A stretch of 64,000 nucleotides of DNA from GCA-002726655 sp046582185 (GTDB lineage Bacteria; Pseudomonadota; Gammaproteobacteria; Pseudomonadales; Azotimanducaceae), in the NCBI GenBank assembly GCA_046582185.1, contig JAYGEX010000002.1, positions 1 to 64,000 on the forward strand. The letters are read 5' to 3'. A program made the translations under genes and the position numbers. Every line of letters begins with the position of its first letter. The first letter of the stretch is position 1. The notes beneath the pieces were generated by a model that saw only the letters and a list, made by a program, of their open reading frames with translations, was not told the origin of the DNA and made no database searches. Shown one piece after another: positions 17,335-26,654 of the stretch.

Positions 17335-17760
17335 ATGTCGATTGAAAGAACGTTTTCTATTATCAAGCCTGATGCAGTTGCCAAGAACGCTATTGGCGAT
17401 ATCGTTTCCCGGTTTGAAAAGGCGGGTTTGCAGGTTGTTGCCTCCCGTATGGAGCGATTGAGTACAGATAAAGCCAAGGGCTTTTATGCCGAGCATGATG
17501 GCAAAGGATTTTTTAATGACCTGGTTGAATTTATGACTTCTGGTCCGGTTGTGCTGCAAGTTCTCGAAGGCGAAGGCGCGATTGCATTGAATCGCCAGTT
17601 GATGGGCGCCACTAACCCCAAGGAAGCTGATGCGGGAACTATTCGTGCAGATTTCGCAGAGTCTATTGATGCAAATGCTGTTCATGGTTCTGATTCACCA
17701 GAATCAGCTGCTCGTGAAATTTCATTCTTCTTTGCTGATGATCAAGTCTGCAGCCGATGA
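17335..17760 (+). CDS. ndk: nucleoside diphosphate kinase
   Basis: 141 residues. RTFSIIKPDAVAKNAIGDI opens the fold and NAVHGSDSPESAAREISFFF (about 114-133) contains the phosphorylated active-site histidine. The enzyme moves the gamma phosphate from ATP to other NDPs. The start at ATG 17335 gives MSIERTFSIIKP, the family N-terminus; an ATA/ATG further upstream would only add MELVQ. Its TGA overlaps the rlmN start (ATGA), an arrangement that favours translational coupling. Confidence 0.97.
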   Translation: MSIERTFSIIKPDAVAKNAIGDIVSRFEKAGLQVVASRMERLSTDKAKGFYAEHDGKGFFNDLVEFMTSGPVVLQVLEGEGAIALNRQLMGATNPKEADAGTIRADFAESIDANAVHGSDSPESAAREISFFFADDQVCSR

Positions 17761-18938
17761 GTGAAACTGTTTCGTCAATTTCATCAGTAGAGCCTGAATT
17801 TAAAGAGCCTTCTTTGAAAGAGAAGAGTTCGAAAGAGCTTAAGCAAAAAATAGATTTGCTGGGTTGTACAAAGAGTCAGATTGAGGCCTTGCTCATTGAA
17901 CATGGTGAGAAGCCTTATCGTGCGACGCAGATTATGAAGTGGCTGCACCATCGCTTTGTTGATGATTTTGACGAGATGACAGATATCAGTAAGTCCTTTC
18001 GAGCGACGCTTCATGAGCTGGCAGAGATTCATGAGCCGGAAGTAGTGAACCTGAAAGTCTCTACCGACGGCACGCGAAAGTGGTTGATGAAGTCTCGCTC
18101 TGGTAGTTCAGTTGAAACTGTATTTATACCAGAAGGCGCAAGGGGCACCTTGTGTGTTTCATCGCAGGTTGGCTGTATATTGGATTGCAAATTTTGCTCC
18201 ACTGGTAAGCAGGGTTTCAATAGCAATCTGACAGCGGGTGAAATTGTTGGTCAACTTCGCATTGCGCAAAGAGTGTTAGCGGAAGTCTATCCGGATAGAC
18301 GCCGGGCCGTTACCAATGTGGTTTTAATGGGCATGGGCGAGCCTTTGCTTAACCTTGATCATGTGCTTCCAGCAGTTGAATTGATGATGGATGACCTTGG
18401 TTATGGCATTTCCAAACGTAAGGTTACGATTTCCACGGCGGGAGTTGTGCCAGGAATTGAAAAGCTGTGTGAAACAACAGATGCATCGCTGGCGATATCC
18501 TTGCATGCACCCAACGATGAACTTCGTAATACGCTCGTGCCTCTGAACAAGAAGTACCCCATTGCCGAACTGTTGGCAGTCTGCAAGAAGTATGCGAATA
18601 ATCTTGGCGATAAACGCACCATTACCATTGAGTACACCTTGATGGATAATGTCAACGATAAGCCTGAGCATGCTTTTGAGCTAATCGAACTATTGCGGGA
18701 TTTTCCTTGTAAGATTAATTTGATCCCCTTTAACCCCTTTCCTAATTCGGGATTCAAACGGCCCTCTAGCAGTGCCGTCCGGGGGTTTCAGGAAAAGCTG
18801 GTGGCAGCAGGATATTCAACGATGGTCAGGACGACCAGAGGTGAAGATATTCAGGCCGCATGCGGTCAGCTGGTGGGGGAGGTGGCAGACAGGACGCGCC
18901 GCCAGGAACGTTACAAGCGAATCGCAACCGGAAGCTGA
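17757..18938 (+). CDS. rlmN: 23S rRNA (A2503-C2)/tRNA (A37-C2) methyltransferase RlmN
   Basis: A radical SAM enzyme of 393 residues. The cluster motif CILDCKFCS (C-x3-C-x2-C, about 140-148) and the C-terminal catalytic cysteine in QAACGQL (about 368) are both present. It has a Ser/Lys/Glu-rich N-terminal extension of about 30 residues (PEFKEPSLKEKSSKELKQK) before the conserved domain, which is longer than in most relatives. That segment contains a short internal duplication (LKEKSSKELK). ATG 17757 overlaps the ndk stop. It is followed by pilF after 3 bases. Confidence 0.97.
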   Translation: MSETVSSISSVEPEFKEPSLKEKSSKELKQKIDLLGCTKSQIEALLIEHGEKPYRATQIMKWLHHRFVDDFDEMTDISKSFRATLHELAEIHEPEVVNLKVSTDGTRKWLMKSRSGSSVETVFIPEGARGTLCVSSQVGCILDCKFCSTGKQGFNSNLTAGEIVGQLRIAQRVLAEVYPDRRRAVTNVVLMGMGEPLLNLDHVLPAVELMMDDLGYGISKRKVTISTAGVVPGIEKLCETTDASLAISLHAPNDELRNTLVPLNKKYPIAELLAVCKKYANNLGDKRTITIEYTLMDNVNDKPEHAFELIELLRDFPCKINLIPFNPFPNSGFKRPSSSAVRGFQEKLVAAGYSTMVRTTRGEDIQAACGQLVGEVADRTRRQERYKRIATGS

Positions 18939-18941
18939 TAG

Positions 18942-19694
18942 ATGAACAGGATCTTGTTAGCAGTGGGACTGGTACTTGTGCTCTCAGCTTGCGTGACTGA
19001 AGTCACGGGTACGTACGCCCAAAAAGTTGATGACGAGGTTGTCATGCAAAAGCTGATTGATCTGGGGATTGGATATTTGCGCCAGGGTAATTATGCCAGG
19101 GCTAAATACAACCTGAGTAAAGCGCTGGAGATTGACTCTGGTTCGCCGCTGGCGCATACAACCTTTGGTGTTGTCTTCCAGTTGGAGGGGGAAAATTCGT
19201 TGGCGGAGGATCATTTCAAGCAAGCCCTTAAATCCGATCCTACTTTTTCACAGGCACGAAACAACTATGGTGCGTTTCTTTTTGATCGAGGTCGATATGC
19301 AGAGGCAATAGAACAACTGGAATTTGCTGCACAGGATCGCTTCTATCCAAAGCGGCCGCAGGTGTTTGAGAATATGGGTGTTTGTTATCAGCAGATGGAT
19401 GAAATGGAAAAATCTGAGCAGGCATTTATTCGTGCTGTTGAGCTGAATATCAATCAGAGCCGCGCCTTGCTCGAACTGGCAAGGATTAGGTTTGACCAAC
19501 AGCATTATGTAGAAGCGAATCGATTGTTCAGACGTCACCTCTCCGTCTCTCAACAGTCTGCTGTAAGTTTGTGGTTGTGTGTGCAACTTGCACGTAAGTT
19601 CGATAAGGAAGATGAGGAAGCGAGTTGTGCGTTGGTATTAAAGAACATATTTCCGGCCAGTGCTGAATTTAAAGAGTATCAACAGTCATTATGA
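18942..19694 (+). CDS. pilF: type IV pilus biogenesis lipoprotein PilF (PilW)
   Basis: 250 residues: signal peptide with lipobox VLSAC (Cys at about 17), then about six TPR motifs (for example GIGYLRQGNYARAKYNLSKA and NYGAFLFDRGRYAEAIEQL). PilF is the outer-membrane pilotin that localises and oligomerises the PilQ secretin. Its location between rlmN and rodZ is the standard gammaproteobacterial context. It indicates type IV pili in this organism. Confidence 0.93.
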   Translation: MNRILLAVGLVLVLSACVTEVTGTYAQKVDDEVVMQKLIDLGIGYLRQGNYARAKYNLSKALEIDSGSPLAHTTFGVVFQLEGENSLAEDHFKQALKSDPTFSQARNNYGAFLFDRGRYAEAIEQLEFAAQDRFYPKRPQVFENMGVCYQQMDEMEKSEQAFIRAVELNINQSRALLELARIRFDQQHYVEANRLFRRHLSVSQQSAVSLWLCVQLARKFDKEDEEASCALVLKNIFPASAEFKEYQQSL

Positions 19695-19707
19695 TGGAGT
19701 CATGTTG

Positions 19708-20673
19708 ATGTCTGAATCAGAGCGAGAACAAGAACTTCAGTCGGCGTCCCAGATGCTGATTGCAGCAAGGGAACGACGAGGGCTGAGCCAGAAGGAAGTA
19801 TCGGAGGCCTTATTTCTGACCACAGACTATATCAAGTACATGGATGACGGTGAATTTGAGAAATTCAAGAATGCAGCCTTTGTTAAGGGTTACTTAAGAT
19901 CCTACGCTAAAGCAGTATCGCTCGATGGTGATTCTGTGGTTCGCCGATACGAGCAGGCTATTGATTCAGTCACTAATAATGTTCGCATTGGCCGGGTTAC
20001 GGAAGAAACAGTTGGTAGTGTCAAATTTACAGGGCCAGTTGTTCAGACCGGACTTGTTGGATTGTTTGGGGTCGTCGTTGTAGTTGGCATGGTGTGGTGG
20101 ATAGCGTCTTCGAGTGACAATCCTGAGCCCGTTCCGGTCGTTGTAGAGACCCAGTCCCCGGAGGAAAACATTGAGGGGGATCAGGAGACCGGGGGCTTTG
20201 AATTTATCTACGAGCCTGCCGTTCAGGAAGAACAGCAAAGTGAATTGATTGGCGCCGCTGAATCCACAGATATAAGGTTGAACGAAGATAACGAATCAGC
20301 TGAGGCTCTACCTTCCAGTATTACACAGCCTGCCTCGCAAGGAATATCAGGTTCGGCCCCTGGTGATGTATATATAGAGAGAAAAAATAGCGGCGAGAAT
20401 AACTACATCACCGTTGATGCAGGAGGCTTCGCCGAGATTGAAATGACATTTGTAGATGATTGCTGGGTTGAAGTCGAAGACGGTGATGGCAAGTCTATCT
20501 ATGGTGATTTAAATCGAAGTGGGGATGTTCTGCGAATATTTGGTGTTGCCCCGTTCAAATTGCTATTTGGTCGCGCCACTAGTGTAGCGTTGAAGTACAA
20601 CGGAGAACTTGTAAAGCTATCAGAATACACAAGCCCGGATGAAACAGCGAAGGTTACACTTGGACAGCCCTGA
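19708..20673 (+). CDS. rodZ: cytoskeletal protein RodZ (HTH/DUF4115)
   Basis: 321 residues. It has an N-terminal Xre-like HTH (LIAARERRGLSQKEVSEALF), a membrane helix near 111-133 (GLVGLFGVVVVVGMVWWIAS), an acidic periplasmic linker and a C-terminal DUF4115 beta domain (EMTFVDDCWVEVEDGDGKSI). RodZ links MreB to the elongasome and affects cell shape. ATG 19708 is preferred because GGAG (19696-19699) is 8 bases upstream; ATG 19702 is also possible. The stop TGA (20671) lies in a 22-bp tandem repeat. Confidence 0.92.
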   Translation: MSESEREQELQSASQMLIAARERRGLSQKEVSEALFLTTDYIKYMDDGEFEKFKNAAFVKGYLRSYAKAVSLDGDSVVRRYEQAIDSVTNNVRIGRVTEETVGSVKFTGPVVQTGLVGLFGVVVVVGMVWWIASSSDNPEPVPVVVETQSPEENIEGDQETGGFEFIYEPAVQEEQQSELIGAAESTDIRLNEDNESAEALPSSITQPASQGISGSAPGDVYIERKNSGENNYITVDAGGFAEIEMTFVDDCWVEVEDGDGKSIYGDLNRSGDVLRIFGVAPFKLLFGRATSVALKYNGELVKLSEYTSPDETAKVTLGQP

Positions 20674-20702
20674 GCGGTTCGTATAACAGCCCTGAGCGGT
20701 TC
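20664..20702 (+). repeat. 2 x 22-bp tandem repeat over the rodZ stop
   Basis: ACAGCCCTGAGCGGTTC occurs at 20664-20680 and again at 20686-20702 (period 22). The first copy contains the rodZ stop TGA (20671-20673); the second lies in the gap before ispG, with a third partial echo ACAG at 20711. Confidence 0.9.
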
Positions 20703-20726
20703 TTACATAAACAGCAGGCAAGAACA

Positions 20727-21842
20727 ATGAGACAGGATTCAAACATAAAGCGAAGGAAGAGCCGGCAGATAATGGTCGGGAATGTGCCTGTGGGTGGTGA
20801 TGCACCGATTGCAGTGCAGAGCATGACCAATACGGAAACAACTGATGTAGCAGCCACTGTCGCGCAGATCAGGGGTCTCGAAAAAGTTGGCGCTGACATC
20901 GTCAGAGTTTCTGTGCCTAGTATGGATGCGGCAGATGCCTTTGGTGAAATTCGCAAGCAGGTAGATGTTCCGCTGGTCTCAGATATTCATTTTGACTATA
21001 AGATTGCACTGCGAGTGGCTGAGCTCGGCGTTGATTGTCTGCGAATCAATCCGGGTAATATTGGCAGCAAGGAGCGGGTAAAAGCGGTAGTGAGTGCCTG
21101 CAAAGATAAGGGCATCCCCATTCGCATAGGTGTGAACGCTGGCTCGCTGGGCAAGGATCTGTTGCGTAAATACAAGGAACCCTGCGCTACTGCCATGGTC
21201 GAATCTGCTATGCGTAACATCGACATGCTCGATAGTGAAAACTTCTTCGACTATAAGTTAAGTCTTAAGGCATCGGATATATTTATGACGATTGAAGCGT
21301 ACACAAGCATCGCCCCACAAATTGATGCGCCGCTTCATCTGGGCATTACCGAAGCGGGCGGTTTGAGATCGGGCACGGTCAAAAGTGCTGCGGGCCTGGG
21401 TTTGTTACTGATGCAGGGAATTGGCGATACCATTCGTATCTCTCTGGCAGCTGATCCGATCGAAGAGATCAAGGTTGGATTCGATTTGCTGAAGAGCTTG
21501 CACCTAAGGAGTAAGGGTATAAACTTCGTCGCCTGCCCCAGTTGCTCAAGACAAAATTTTGATGTTATCAGCACGGTAAATGAGTTGGAGCGCCGTGTTG
21601 AGGACATTACTACACCCCTGGATGTGGCCATCATTGGTTGCATCGTCAACGGACCAGGTGAAGCAAGGGAAGCTGATGTGGGGCTTACCGGGGCCTCGCC
21701 AAAAAATCTGATTTATTCGGACGGATCGCCAGATCACAAGATCACCAATGAAAATTTGCTGGATGATCTGGAGCGGATGATTCGTAGCAAGGTGGCCGCC
21801 AAGCTCGAGTTAGAAAGAGAAGCGCAAGAAAAATCTGTCTGA
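20727..21842 (+). CDS. ispG: 4-hydroxy-3-methylbut-2-enyl diphosphate synthase (flavodoxin/ferredoxin)
   Basis: 371 residues. IspG reduces MEcPP to HMBPP in the MEP isoprenoid pathway using a [4Fe-4S] cluster. The cluster cysteines are CPSC (about 271-274) and CIVNGPGEA (about 306). SDIHFDYKIAL and RINPGNIGS are conserved barrel segments. The start at ATG 20727 gives RRKSRQIMVGNVPVGGDAPI, the family entry. A 22-bp tandem repeat separates it from rodZ. Confidence 0.97.
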   Translation: MRQDSNIKRRKSRQIMVGNVPVGGDAPIAVQSMTNTETTDVAATVAQIRGLEKVGADIVRVSVPSMDAADAFGEIRKQVDVPLVSDIHFDYKIALRVAELGVDCLRINPGNIGSKERVKAVVSACKDKGIPIRIGVNAGSLGKDLLRKYKEPCATAMVESAMRNIDMLDSENFFDYKLSLKASDIFMTIEAYTSIAPQIDAPLHLGITEAGGLRSGTVKSAAGLGLLLMQGIGDTIRISLAADPIEEIKVGFDLLKSLHLRSKGINFVACPSCSRQNFDVISTVNELERRVEDITTPLDVAIIGCIVNGPGEAREADVGLTGASPKNLIYSDGSPDHKITNENLLDDLERMIRSKVAAKLELEREAQEKSV

Positions 21843-21890
21843 CTGGTAATCCTCATCGATAAACGAATTGAATTAAGAGTTTAGTAAGTA

Positions 21891-23159
21891 GTGAAGATAC
21901 AAGCTGTAAGAGGTATGCAGGATCTATTGCCTCGACAAAAGGAAATATTCCGCTTTATTGAAGATAAGGTGAATGCTGTCCTGCGCGCCTATGGTTACCA
22001 GGAAGTGGGTATGCCTGTGATTGAGTCGACCCATCTGTTTAAACGGCTGGTTGGTGAAAACACAGACATTGTCGAAAAGGAAATGTATACATTTAACGAT
22101 CGCAATAATGAGAGCCTTACCTTGCGGCCGGAAGGAACAGCAGGGCTCGTTCGTCTGGCACAGGAAAATGGCCTGATATTTAATCAGATTCAGCGACTGT
22201 CATACGCTGGGCCAATGTTTCGATATGAGCGTCCACAGAAGGGGCGGTACCGTCAGTTCGATCAAATTGGCGCTGAGTGTTTTGGTATGGCCGGCCCGGA
22301 AATTGATGCTGAGCTTATGTTTATGACCTATCGCATGTGGCAGACGCTGGAAATTTCAGATGACCTCACACTTGAGATTAATTCTCTCGGCTCTACCGAG
22401 GCGCGCCTGGGTTATAAAGCTGCATTAACAGAATTTCTGTCTAGTGTTAAAGATGAACTTGATGAAGACAGTCGCAGACGCCTAGATACCAACCCGCTGC
22501 GAATCTTGGATACCAAGGTCGAAAAGACCAAGGATCTATTGCAAGGGGCGCCGCGTCTGGCGGATTACCTGGATGCGGAATCAGTCGAACATTTTGATTC
22601 CTTGCGTAGGATGCTGGATAAAAAACAACTGCCCTACAAAGTGAACCCGCATATTGTGCGGGGTCTTGATTACTACAATCGGACTGTCTTTGAATGGATG
22701 ACAGATACGCTGGGCGCTCAAGGTACAATTTGTGGGGGCGGCAGATATGATGGGCTGGTGGAACAAATTGGTGGTAAGCCTGCGCCTGGTGTGGGTTTTG
22801 CCATGGGATTGGACAGGATTGCCCTAATGCTGGAGGCTGATTTTCAAAGCAGTGATCCCGCGGATATCTATATCGCATCAATGGGTCAAAATGCCCGGGA
22901 CTATGCGCTGGTTCTTGGTGAAGATATTCGTGACCAGCATACAGACTGGCGTGTGATTGTGGATTGTAGTGCCGGGAAGTTTAAGTCCCAGCTGAAGAAG
23001 GCAGACGTATCCGGTGCAAGTATTGCATTGATACTAGGTGAAGATGAATTAGTGAACGGGCTTGTAACTGTTAAACATTTACGTGAATCAGTGGAACAAA
23101 AGTCCATTCAATCGACCCAGCTGGTGAAATATCTGGCTGACTATTTTTCGAAGGAGTAA
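21891..23159 (+). CDS. hisS: histidyl-tRNA synthetase
   Basis: 422 residues, class II aminoacyl-tRNA synthetase. Motif 2 is visible as GPMFRYERPQKGRYRQF (about 107-123). The histidine-specific loops are RGLDYYNRTVFEW (about 259-271) and GGGRYDGLVEQIGG (about 283-296). The C-terminal anticodon-binding domain follows. The start is GTG 21891 (MKIQAVRGMQDLLP), the conserved N-terminus. yfgM follows after 3 bases. Confidence 0.97.
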   Translation: MKIQAVRGMQDLLPRQKEIFRFIEDKVNAVLRAYGYQEVGMPVIESTHLFKRLVGENTDIVEKEMYTFNDRNNESLTLRPEGTAGLVRLAQENGLIFNQIQRLSYAGPMFRYERPQKGRYRQFDQIGAECFGMAGPEIDAELMFMTYRMWQTLEISDDLTLEINSLGSTEARLGYKAALTEFLSSVKDELDEDSRRRLDTNPLRILDTKVEKTKDLLQGAPRLADYLDAESVEHFDSLRRMLDKKQLPYKVNPHIVRGLDYYNRTVFEWMTDTLGAQGTICGGGRYDGLVEQIGGKPAPGVGFAMGLDRIALMLEADFQSSDPADIYIASMGQNARDYALVLGEDIRDQHTDWRVIVDCSAGKFKSQLKKADVSGASIALILGEDELVNGLVTVKHLRESVEQKSIQSTQLVKYLADYFSKE

Positions 23160-23162
23160 ACG

Positions 23163-23933
23163 GTGGTAAGCGATAGAACAGAAGAAGAACAGGTAGAAGC
23201 GCTGAAGAAGTGGTTCGAGGACAACGGCGTATCTCTTGTAGTCGGCATTGTGCTGGCGCTTGCAGCGGTATTTGGTTACAGGGCCTGGGACAACAACGTC
23301 CGCGAAACAGAAGAAGCTGCATCAGCAATCTATGAGAACCTGGTCACAGCTGTTGTGGCTGTACCGCTTGATGGATTGAGTCCAGAATTACTCGCGACCG
23401 GCAAGTCTCTCGCAGATCAGCTTAAGGAAGAATATAGCGACTCCAGTTATGCGCTGTTTGCAGCCTTACAGATGGCACGAATAGCTGTCGATGCTGATGA
23501 TTTGGAAAAGGCGAGCGCTGAGCTACAGTGGATAGTAGATAACGGTGCCGAAGGCTCTCTTGAATTAATTTCCAGGATGCGCCTGGCTAGAGTATTGCTC
23601 GAACAAGGACTGAATGACGAGGCCATGGCGGCGCTCGATACCAACACTGACCTTGGTGCCCATCATTCATCATGGGAGGAAGTTAAAGGCGATATTTATC
23701 TTGCCATGGATAAAATTGACGAGGCACGACAGGCATATCAACTGGCAATGAGCAGCGTTAGCCAGGCAGGTGCAAAGCCCTACTTAAATATGAAGCTTGA
23801 AGATTTAACATTTGCTCAGGCGACTGATCGCGTTACTAATGTGGGCGACTCTTTAGAGGATAAGAACGTAGTGGGTGACAATGTAGAAGAAGAGACCGTC
23901 ACGGAAGAGCCTGTAATGGAAGAGAAAAGGTAA
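23163..23933 (+). CDS. yfgM: YfgM-type tetratricopeptide membrane protein
   Basis: 256 residues. It has a short cytoplasmic N-terminus (TEEEQVEALKKWFEDNG), a membrane helix (about 21-43) and a periplasmic TPR-like region; YfgM acts as an ancillary subunit of the Sec translocon. The start is GTG 23163. The C-terminal 35 residues are an acidic low-complexity tail (EDKNVVGDNVEEETVTEE) with short internal repeats. TAATG overlap with bamB indicates coupling; hisS-yfgM-bamB-der is the canonical order. Confidence 0.9.
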   Translation: MVSDRTEEEQVEALKKWFEDNGVSLVVGIVLALAAVFGYRAWDNNVRETEEAASAIYENLVTAVVAVPLDGLSPELLATGKSLADQLKEEYSDSSYALFAALQMARIAVDADDLEKASAELQWIVDNGAEGSLELISRMRLARVLLEQGLNDEAMAALDTNTDLGAHHSSWEEVKGDIYLAMDKIDEARQAYQLAMSSVSQAGAKPYLNMKLEDLTFAQATDRVTNVGDSLEDKNVVGDNVEEETVTEEPVMEEKR

Positions 23934-25135
23934 TGCAGCTTCATAAGCGAATCTTCTCGTGCGCGCTTCTGGTACTCGTCGTGTCCAGTTGCAGTATGTT
24001 CGACAAAGATGATGTCGAAGAAATCAAACCCACCAAATTAACCAAGATCAATGAAGAGGTTAAGATTAACTCTCTGTGGAGTGTTAAATTAGGTAAGGGT
24101 GCAGATGATAAGGCGATTAAGTTGGTGCCGGCGCTGGCCGCCTCCAGAGTGTTCGCGGCATCCGCCGATGGCAATGTCTTTGCGATTCAGGCGAGCAACG
24201 GACGTGTGATTTGGAAATCCCAGGTAAAGAGTTTCTATGACAAGAAAGAGATCGGCTATGCCTTTGCCGGATCGGTTGATGTTATTACTGGTGGTGTCGG
24301 CGTTGGCCGGGATATCGTTGTTGTAGGAACTGCATCGGGTGAATTGGTGGCATTGAATCAGAGTGATGGCAGCCTCGCCTGGCGTGCGCGAACCTCAAGT
24401 GAAGTGTTAGCGCCGCCGCAAATTGATCGTGACCTCGTTGTTGCCCATACCATTGATGGCAAGGTTGCAGGTTTTAACGCTCTTGACGGCGAGCGGAAGT
24501 GGATTTATTCAACGTCTATTCCCAGGCTCACGCTGCGCGGCACATCCACGCCGATTATACATAGTGAATTTGTTATTGCAGGCTTTGCAAACGGGCGATT
24601 CGCCCTCCTGGATCGGGAGCGTGGTCTGGCTGGTGCGGATGAACGAATTGCATCGCCCACCGGACGCTCGGATCTCGAAAAACTGGTGGATATTGATGGC
24701 ACCATGATTGTTTCAGGTAATCGGCTTTTTATTGCTACCTTTCAGGGTAAGCTGACATCCTTCGATCTGGGTACCGGGCGGGCTGCCTGGTCAACTGATG
24801 CTTCGAGTCTTGTTGGTCTGGGCGAAGGCTTTGGTAATGTCTATGTCGCCTATGCGGATAGCATCCTTGCGGCCAAAGATATGGACAATGGTCGTGATGT
24901 CTGGCAAATCGAAGCGCTGAAGTACAGAGATATTACGGCGCCGGTCAGTACCGGAAGTTATATTGCTGTCGGTGATTATGATGGTTACCTGCATATTCTT
25001 GCTCAGTCCGATGGTCGCTTTGTCGGCCGTCGTAGAGTGGATAATAAAGGTCTTTTGTCTCCCGTCGTTACCGATGGCAACCGCTTGTTCATTATGGGCA
25101 ATAGCGGTCGACTGTCGGTTTTTGAACTCGAGTAG
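23933..25135 (+). CDS. bamB: outer membrane assembly lipoprotein BamB
   Basis: 400 residues: a signal peptide with lipobox VVSSC (Cys about 20) and an eight-bladed beta propeller of PQQ-like repeats (for example VFAIQASNGRVIWKSQV and LVALNQSDGSLAWRAR). BamB supports the BAM complex in folding outer-membrane beta barrels. ATG 23933 overlaps the yfgM stop, and der follows after 8 bases. Confidence 0.95.
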   Translation: MQLHKRIFSCALLVLVVSSCSMFDKDDVEEIKPTKLTKINEEVKINSLWSVKLGKGADDKAIKLVPALAASRVFAASADGNVFAIQASNGRVIWKSQVKSFYDKKEIGYAFAGSVDVITGGVGVGRDIVVVGTASGELVALNQSDGSLAWRARTSSEVLAPPQIDRDLVVAHTIDGKVAGFNALDGERKWIYSTSIPRLTLRGTSTPIIHSEFVIAGFANGRFALLDRERGLAGADERIASPTGRSDLEKLVDIDGTMIVSGNRLFIATFQGKLTSFDLGTGRAAWSTDASSLVGLGEGFGNVYVAYADSILAAKDMDNGRDVWQIEALKYRDITAPVSTGSYIAVGDYDGYLHILAQSDGRFVGRRRVDNKGLLSPVVTDGNRLFIMGNSGRLSVFELE

Positions 25136-25143
25136 GCTAATTC

Positions 25144-26565
25144 ATGTTTCCCGTTATCGCACTGGTTGGACGGCCCAATGTTGGCAAGTCAACCTTATTT
25201 AATCGGCTTACCGGCACTCGGGATGCGCTTGTTGCAAGCTATCCCGGGCTGACACGTGACAGACAATATGGTCGAGGCGCAATCGGTGAGTTCGATTACG
25301 TCGTTATTGATACCGGTGGACTAACAGGCGAAGACCTTGGCATAAACAAATCCATGGCGCAGCAGGTTCGCCAGGCCATCGACGAAGCAGATCTGGTCCT
25401 GTTTCTGGTGGATTCAAAAGATGGGCGAGTCGCTGGTGATGAGGCCATCGCCGATAATCTCCGGCATCAGGGTGTATCAATCTTGTTGGTCGCCAATAAG
25501 ATTGATGGTCAGAATCCTGATTTTGTTGCCGGTGAGTTTTCATCTCTTGGCTTCGGCGAGCCAGCCTATGTTTCTGCTACCAACGGCCATGGTATTTCTA
25601 ACCTCGTAAATGAAAAAATTGCCGGCCATGATGCCATTCATATTGATCCAACAGCAGTTGATAATACAGAGTCCGGCATTAAGTTTGCCATCGTTGGCAG
25701 GCCCAACGTTGGTAAATCGACCCTGGTAAATCGCCTTCTGGGTGAAGACAGAGTGGTGGTATTTGATGAGGCGGGGACGACCAGAGACAGTGTCTATATT
25801 CCTTATGAGCGCAATGGTACCGCCTATACGATCATTGATACGGCCGGGGTGCGTCGACGGGGAAAGGTCAAGGAGACGGTCGAGAAATTTTCGATAATCA
25901 AAACGCTGGATGCCATCAGCAATGCCAACGTTGTTATCTTGATGATAGATGCAAGGGAAGGCATCGTCGATCAGGACCTGCATCTGCTAAGCCATATTCT
26001 GGATGCCGGGCGTGCGCTTATCTTTGCCGTCAACAAGTGGGATGGCACAGACCTGGAACAGAAGAACTATATTCGAAGTGAGCTTGAGCGCCGGCTGGTG
26101 TTCATCGATTTTGCCAAGACGCATTTTATCTCTGCCTTGCATGGCTCTGGTGTGGGTGACTTGTATAAATCAATTAACAAGGCCTATGACTCTGCTACCA
26201 GAAAGATCCAGACGGCGGAGCTCAATGAAATTCTTGAGAGAGCACTGCGGGATCATCAGCCGCCTCTGGTGAAGGGGCGGCGCATCAAGCTTCGCTATGC
26301 CCATATTGGTGGTAATAACCCACCGATAATCGTGATTCACGGCAACCAGACGGCCTCAGTGCCGGAGTCTTACCGGCGATACCTGCAGCACAAATTTATT
26401 AAGGCGCTAAGACTTGAAGGTACACCTATTCGCTTTGAGTTTAAGACAACAGACAACCCTTACAAAGACAAAAAGAACAAGCCGACCAAGCGTCAGATTG
26501 ATCGTAAGCGGCGCCTGCTTGGCCAAGTTAAGAAAGGCGAGAAGAAAAAGAAGAAAAAGTTCTAA
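25144..26565 (+). CDS. der: ribosome biogenesis GTPase Der (EngA)
   Basis: 473 residues with two consecutive GTPase domains. Each has GRPNVGKST (about 8-16 and 184-192), a DTGG/DTAG switch and an NKxD motif (NKID, NKWD). A C-terminal KH-like domain follows, then a basic tail of repeated lysines (KKGEKKKKKKF). Der is needed for 50S subunit maturation. A 9-bp inverted repeat GCTTGATCT (26566)/AGATCAAGC (26640) brackets the gap to the convergent M23 peptidase. Confidence 0.97.
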   Translation: MFPVIALVGRPNVGKSTLFNRLTGTRDALVASYPGLTRDRQYGRGAIGEFDYVVIDTGGLTGEDLGINKSMAQQVRQAIDEADLVLFLVDSKDGRVAGDEAIADNLRHQGVSILLVANKIDGQNPDFVAGEFSSLGFGEPAYVSATNGHGISNLVNEKIAGHDAIHIDPTAVDNTESGIKFAIVGRPNVGKSTLVNRLLGEDRVVVFDEAGTTRDSVYIPYERNGTAYTIIDTAGVRRRGKVKETVEKFSIIKTLDAISNANVVILMIDAREGIVDQDLHLLSHILDAGRALIFAVNKWDGTDLEQKNYIRSELERRLVFIDFAKTHFISALHGSGVGDLYKSINKAYDSATRKIQTAELNEILERALRDHQPPLVKGRRIKLRYAHIGGNNPPIIVIHGNQTASVPESYRRYLQHKFIKALRLEGTPIRFEFKTTDNPYKDKKNKPTKRQIDRKRRLLGQVKKGEKKKKKKF

Positions 26566-26654
26566 GCTTGATCTGACTATATTTCATCGATCACGGGCTG
26601 GTTTTAGCCTACATGCGGACTCTATAAGAAACGTATTCTAGATCAAGCGCCTTT